From positions 496,001-560,000 of the forward strand of contig JAMXBD010000393.1 in NCBI GenBank assembly GCA_024138025.1: a stretch of DNA of 64,000 nucleotides, read 5' to 3'. A program made the position numbers and the translations under genes. The DNA comes from Combretum micranthum. Its lineage: Eukaryota; Streptophyta; Magnoliopsida; Myrtales; Combretaceae. Shown piece after piece: positions 60,046 through 64,000 of this stretch (its first letter is position 1; every line of letters begins with the position of its first letter). The notes under the pieces were generated by a model. The model was not told where the DNA came from, made no database searches, and saw nothing but the letters and a program-made list of their open reading frames with translations.

Positions 60046-61724
60046 AAATGAACAAACGGATTTGTAATTTTTTTCTCTTATGTCAATTTTTTTATAGTAA
60101 GAACAAGAACCATATACATTTATTCAAAAGTAATAACTGAAAATTGATCGTTTTAGAATTGATTTAAATTTTGTTAGTTTTAGAAGAATAAATTTTTCGT
60201 TCAAAAATAATGAGACTTTTGGTTGCAAGAACAATAATTTTTCGATTATGGAATTCAAAAACAGATTTTAGTTAAGAAAGATTTGACATGTAATTTACTC
60301 ATATGCCCTCATGACTTGTATTAATTAAGTGAGTTATTACCTAAAATCCTTTTTACCCCTCCTTACTTGTTTGAAGGCATGACATATATTTATTAATATT
60401 TCCCTTTTTAAATTACGTGTTCATATTATATTTTTAATATGGTGCTACTTTATTTATTCTTAAAACTTTCCTATTGTATTTGTTGAATTATTGATTATTT
60501 TTATTCTATCTATTTTAATACAATATAATTATTACTAGTTATTAATATTATTATTTTTATTTATTCGTAAGAAATTTTTGGAATATTTCAGCAGTAGTCT
60601 TATCCATAGAATATGTCGTCTGTATTTATACTGAGTAATAATATTTTCACGAGAAATTGTTCCTCTCCAAACCATCTCTCAGCTTTAGATTCTTGTATGG
60701 TCGATTTAGGGAATTTATCCAAAATTTTCGATCGATTTAAATTTGAAAAAAAAAAAAATCCACAAAGTCGGAGGGTTAAAAATAAAGAATTGTAAGGATG
60801 ATATATTTTATTATGAAGGGATCGTGTTTCTTATTATTGCAACTGAAGACTTCATGAAGTGCTTGCAAATGAGTTTAATTTACATTATTATTTTTAGTAT
60901 TAGTTAATTTACTTATTTTAGTATTACTAAAATATTATTTGTTATTTATATGATACTTATACCTCTAAGATTGTTAGGATTTACATCAAAACATCTTTAC
61001 AATACTTCATTAAGAAGTGAACGTTTACTATTGAATAAAATAACTCACTTTGGGATTCTTTTTTCAAAAACCATAATCTTGTCAATACTCTTAAATTGGG
61101 GCGACAACATCAATGGATAACATTTGTGATGTAGTATCAATTAGTTTCTAAAACTTTAGTCTATCATTTATAAAGTTGTGCAACATGGCCAAGTGGGCTA
61201 ACCTAACTCGCCCCGTCTTAATTTATGAGTTATGTGAGTTGGCCCACTTTAACCAGCATAACAAAGCGGAAAAAAAAATTTGGCCTGCTGTACCTTGTCC
61301 TATGTGGATTGGTGGGCTATATGTGTCAGCCAACCAACTTGCCTGATTTTCTATTTTTGTAAAATATTTATATTATAATATAATCATACTAAAAGTATTA
61401 GGTATTTTCAATTGAAGTAAAAAAATTATTTTTTCATTTAGGATAAAAAATAGCTGAAGAATAAAAGGAACATATAAGATTATGACAACAAAATTCTTGT
61501 TTAACATTAATATTTTATAACCTAAAAATTATATAATACTTTTTGGTGTTCTCATGTCCATAAAAATTATATAATATCAAAATCCATAAATACCAAATCC
61601 CATAATATTTAGAGTTCTACAACATAACTTAGTATCAATATTATCAATTTTATATTGTGATATTTTGGTGATGATAGATCTAATATTTACTCTTACAAAT
61701 GTAACACTCTTGTACTATGTTGAT
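60046..61724. other. AT-rich DNA with a possible MITE remnant
   Basis: No gene. A GC-richer patch at 61185-61345 (AAGTGGGCTAACCTAACTCG, TTGGTGGGCTATATG) has the GGGC/GCCC pattern of plant hAT-like MITEs, but clear ends were not found. Confidence 0.35.
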
Positions 61725-63400
61725 AGGCATATATGGGTTAAAGGCCCAATAAGCCTAACATTAGCAACATAAATCATCCATGAAGTTCCTAAGGCCCATT
61801 GGGCATACCATGCTGTCTCGATCTAAGGACCCAGATCATTTGCTAGCCCAAAGTCCTTGGTGCACTTGAGGACCCAACCTGAGCTACTCCCTCACCTGGA
61901 TACTCCTCGTTTGCTACACTACTTTCCTAACCATATCTCCATGGATTTCTACACTATTCTAGAAATAGATAACACCATATTGATTATCCATGTCTTCAAG
62001 AGGATAACTTGAGCCTCCCTAGGCAAACCACTAACTAGTCTTCTTTGGTTGCAGACTTATCCATACCAATGAAATATCAATTATAACACGTAGGATAGTG
62101 GGGTAGTGTAAACTGTCGCTAGGGTCATGTTTGATGGGAGCATGATTTTTGCATCTTTCACATCTTTACATGAAGTTTTTGGCATCTTTCCCTCATGGTA
62201 GGCCAACAATATCCCAACCAAAGGGCTTTGATCTAGTTGCTGCATTTGCTAACATGCAGCTCTTCAAGTACTCTCAGACCCTCCTCGAGTCTTAGGCACT
62301 TTAGAAAGGGTAAGTTGAAACTTCCCTTGTACAACATCTCATCGGTAAGAGTATAGTTTGCAGCTCAATACATGTTGCCACAAACATCGCTAACATGTTA
62401 TAGGTGATCTTTTATCGGTAGAAATTAGATAACTTGCAACTAAAGAAGACTCATTAATGATGTGATAAAGGGAGGTTCAAGTTATCTTCCCAAAGACATG
62501 AAGAACCAAGGTGGTATAACTTATTTCCATAGTAGTATGGAGAACTAGAGAGATATGGTTAGGAAGGGAGTTAGGCAGAAGCAGGGTATCAAGGTGAATG
62601 AGTAGCTTAGGTTAAGCCCCTGAGTATACCAAGGACTTCAGGCCGGTAACTATTTAGTACTTGGGCTAAGATGGCTTAGTGCACCTAATGAGCCTTAAAA
62701 ACATCATGAATTACTAATTTTGCTAGTATTAAGCCTCTTCGAGCAAAATACTAACTATTTTTCTTTGATTGCAGACTTATCTAATCTTTACCAATGAAAT
62801 ACCACCTATAACATGTGGGCTGGTGAGGCAGTATAAATTGTAGCCAGGGGCATGTTCGATGGAAGTGTGCCTCTAGTATCTTTCACATCTTTGGACGAAG
62901 TCTTTGGCATCTACCATCATGGTAGGCCGATGGTACCCCAACTGGAGGGCTTAGATGTTGAGCGACTGCCCTTTGATATGGTTACTGTATTCTCTAAGAT
63001 GTAGCTTTTCCAGTACTCTCAAACCTTCATCGGGTTTCAGGTACTTTGAAAAGGGTAAGTTAAACCCCCCACCTTCCCCTTCCCCTTCCCCTCCCCTTTT
63101 GCAATGTCTTATCGATCAAAGTATAGTTTACAACTTATTGCATGTTGCCATAAACATAGCTAACATGTTACAGGTAATATTTCATCAGTGGAAATTGGAT
63201 AAGCGTGCAACCAAAGAAGACTTGCTAGTAGTGTGCTAAGGCAGGTTCAAGCTATCTTCCCAAAGACATGGAGAACCAAGGTAGTATGACTTATTTCTAG
63301 AGTAGTGTAGAGAACCATGGGGATATGGTCAGGAAAAGAGTTTGATAGAAGAGGAGTATTTAGGTGAGAAAGTAGCTTAGGTTAAGCCCTTGAGTGCACC
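61725..63400 (-). pseudogene. Duplicated gypsy integrase fragments with repeated arms
   Basis: Two related stretches, aligned at 62051 and 62771 (GCAGACTTATC..ACCAATGAAATA), repeat over about 400 bp on the minus strand. Each decodes to an integrase zinc-binding segment, with words like GYCWPTMRE and a decayed K-C-x2-C part, broken by stops. A flanking arm occurs three times: inverted at about 61860-62027, direct at about 62461-62632 and direct at 63241-63400. It shares AGTAGCTTAGGTTAAGCCC and GGTTCAAG.TATCTTCCCAAA. The last arm is cut by the family-A LTR at 63401. They are remnants of a Tat-like gypsy element that was rearranged and duplicated. Confidence 0.6.
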
Positions 63401-64000
63401 TGTCGCGCCTCATAGGATATTCTAAACGTAGTAGTCCACCATACACAATATTAAAGTTTAGGGATGACTACCTTAGCACACAAAAGCTTTAATATTAGAT
63501 GGAAGGTGTACCTCACGGCAATAGAGGACCTTCCTTTGAAACCAGTAGATTATGGGGATATAATTAATGGCACCCAAGAATCTAAATCACAACATTACAT
63601 CTCAAAAAAATTACGGATCTTACAAACCAAAGAGGGCATACCCCATCAAAATCATTACATAAGTCTCAAAGTCTATCTTCCAAAATAAATTAAATTAGGA
63701 GATGTCTATGGAAGTCTATGTCTAATATTACACGATAGACTTCTTCTAAATGCTCCTTGAATCAACAGATCAGTACTTGGGAGAAGTATCCTGTTAGCTT
63801 CAACCAAAGATATGTAAACTGTAGCAAATATCTAAAGGGGTATAAGCTTAACTTGCTTAGTGAGAAATATTCCTAAACTAATCATACCCATACAAAATAA
63901 TTCAAACAAGTTATTTAATCAAACATTTAAAATGTAAAAAGCTCATGAACTAGCAATACATATGATTATTTGGAAATCAAACATTTAAATGAATTTGCAC
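63401..64000 (-). mobile_element. Family-A LTR copy 4, truncated by the window end
   Basis: It starts TGTCGCGCCTCATAGG, continues with CATACACAATATTAAAGTTT and GATGACTACCTTAGCACAC, and later GGTATAAGCTTAACTTGCTTAG, the same landmarks and spacing as copy 1. The 5-mer left of it is GCACC. The rest and the second target duplication lie beyond 64000. Confidence 0.8.

Noticed and set aside
63020..63110. C-rich (CCTTCC)n-like tract as a possible regulatory element
   Set aside because: It is a short simple repeat inside the second integrase fragment and is absent from the first.
1..64000. tRNA, rRNA, CRISPR arrays, bacterial operons, riboswitches
   Set aside because: None seen; the DNA is plant nuclear and no cloverleaf-like or rRNA text was recognised by eye, though a dedicated search was not possible.

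Overview
The window is nuclear DNA from a flowering plant, most likely a eudicot. It is AT-rich and repeat-dense, and it holds one convincing host gene, with introns, between about 53.75 and 58.4 kb. That gene encodes an FQR1/WrbA-type NAD(P)H:quinone dehydrogenase. It has a complete 203-residue reading frame in four coding exons and a 2,985-bp first intron that carries a small MULE-type MITE. Nothing in the sequence fixes the species.

Most of the rest is transposable elements at several ages. From left to right: (1) 1-5564, the 5' part of an Athila-like Ty3/gypsy element on the minus strand (1.95-kb LTR, decayed primer site, broken gag and protease), with a roughly 755-bp insertion splitting gag. 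(2) 5.6-8.0 and 11.65-12.57 kb, old LTR-like DNA with a 75-bp tandem repeat. (3) 8031-11652, a 3.6-kb solo LTR (family A, minus) with target duplication GTTAG. (4) 12566-27713, one L1-type LINE on the minus strand with a long target-site duplication. It has been entered by a second family-A solo LTR (12722-17045, plus), by a family-B LTR that itself contains an opposite-strand family-B LTR (18507-21496), and by a 1.9-kb non-autonomous CACTA element (22837-24759). (5) 28021-33741, an LTR-bounded chromovirus on the minus strand with target duplication ATGTG, carrying a 162-bp CACTA-type MITE.

From 33.7 to 53.7 kb lies gene-poor AT-rich DNA with a foldback repeat, a hAT-type MITE (40293-41231), another foldback (about 46.3-47.2 kb) and a third family-A solo LTR (47254-51050, target duplication ATAAA). 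Beyond the FQR1-like gene come a decayed gypsy LTR (from 58908), duplicated gypsy integrase fragments with inverted and direct flanking arms (61.7-63.4 kb), and the start of a fourth family-A LTR (63401 onward).

None of the element coding regions looks functional: all carry stops, frameshifts or insertions. The nesting gives a relative history. Oldest are the LINE and the Athila-like element, then the outer and inner family-B LTRs, the CACTA and the family-A LTRs (order among these not resolved). The chromovirus is the youngest large insertion, because its two LTRs are nearly identical. The FQR1-like gene probably acts alone as a cytosolic or membrane-associated flavoprotein. It is not part of any gene cluster visible here.
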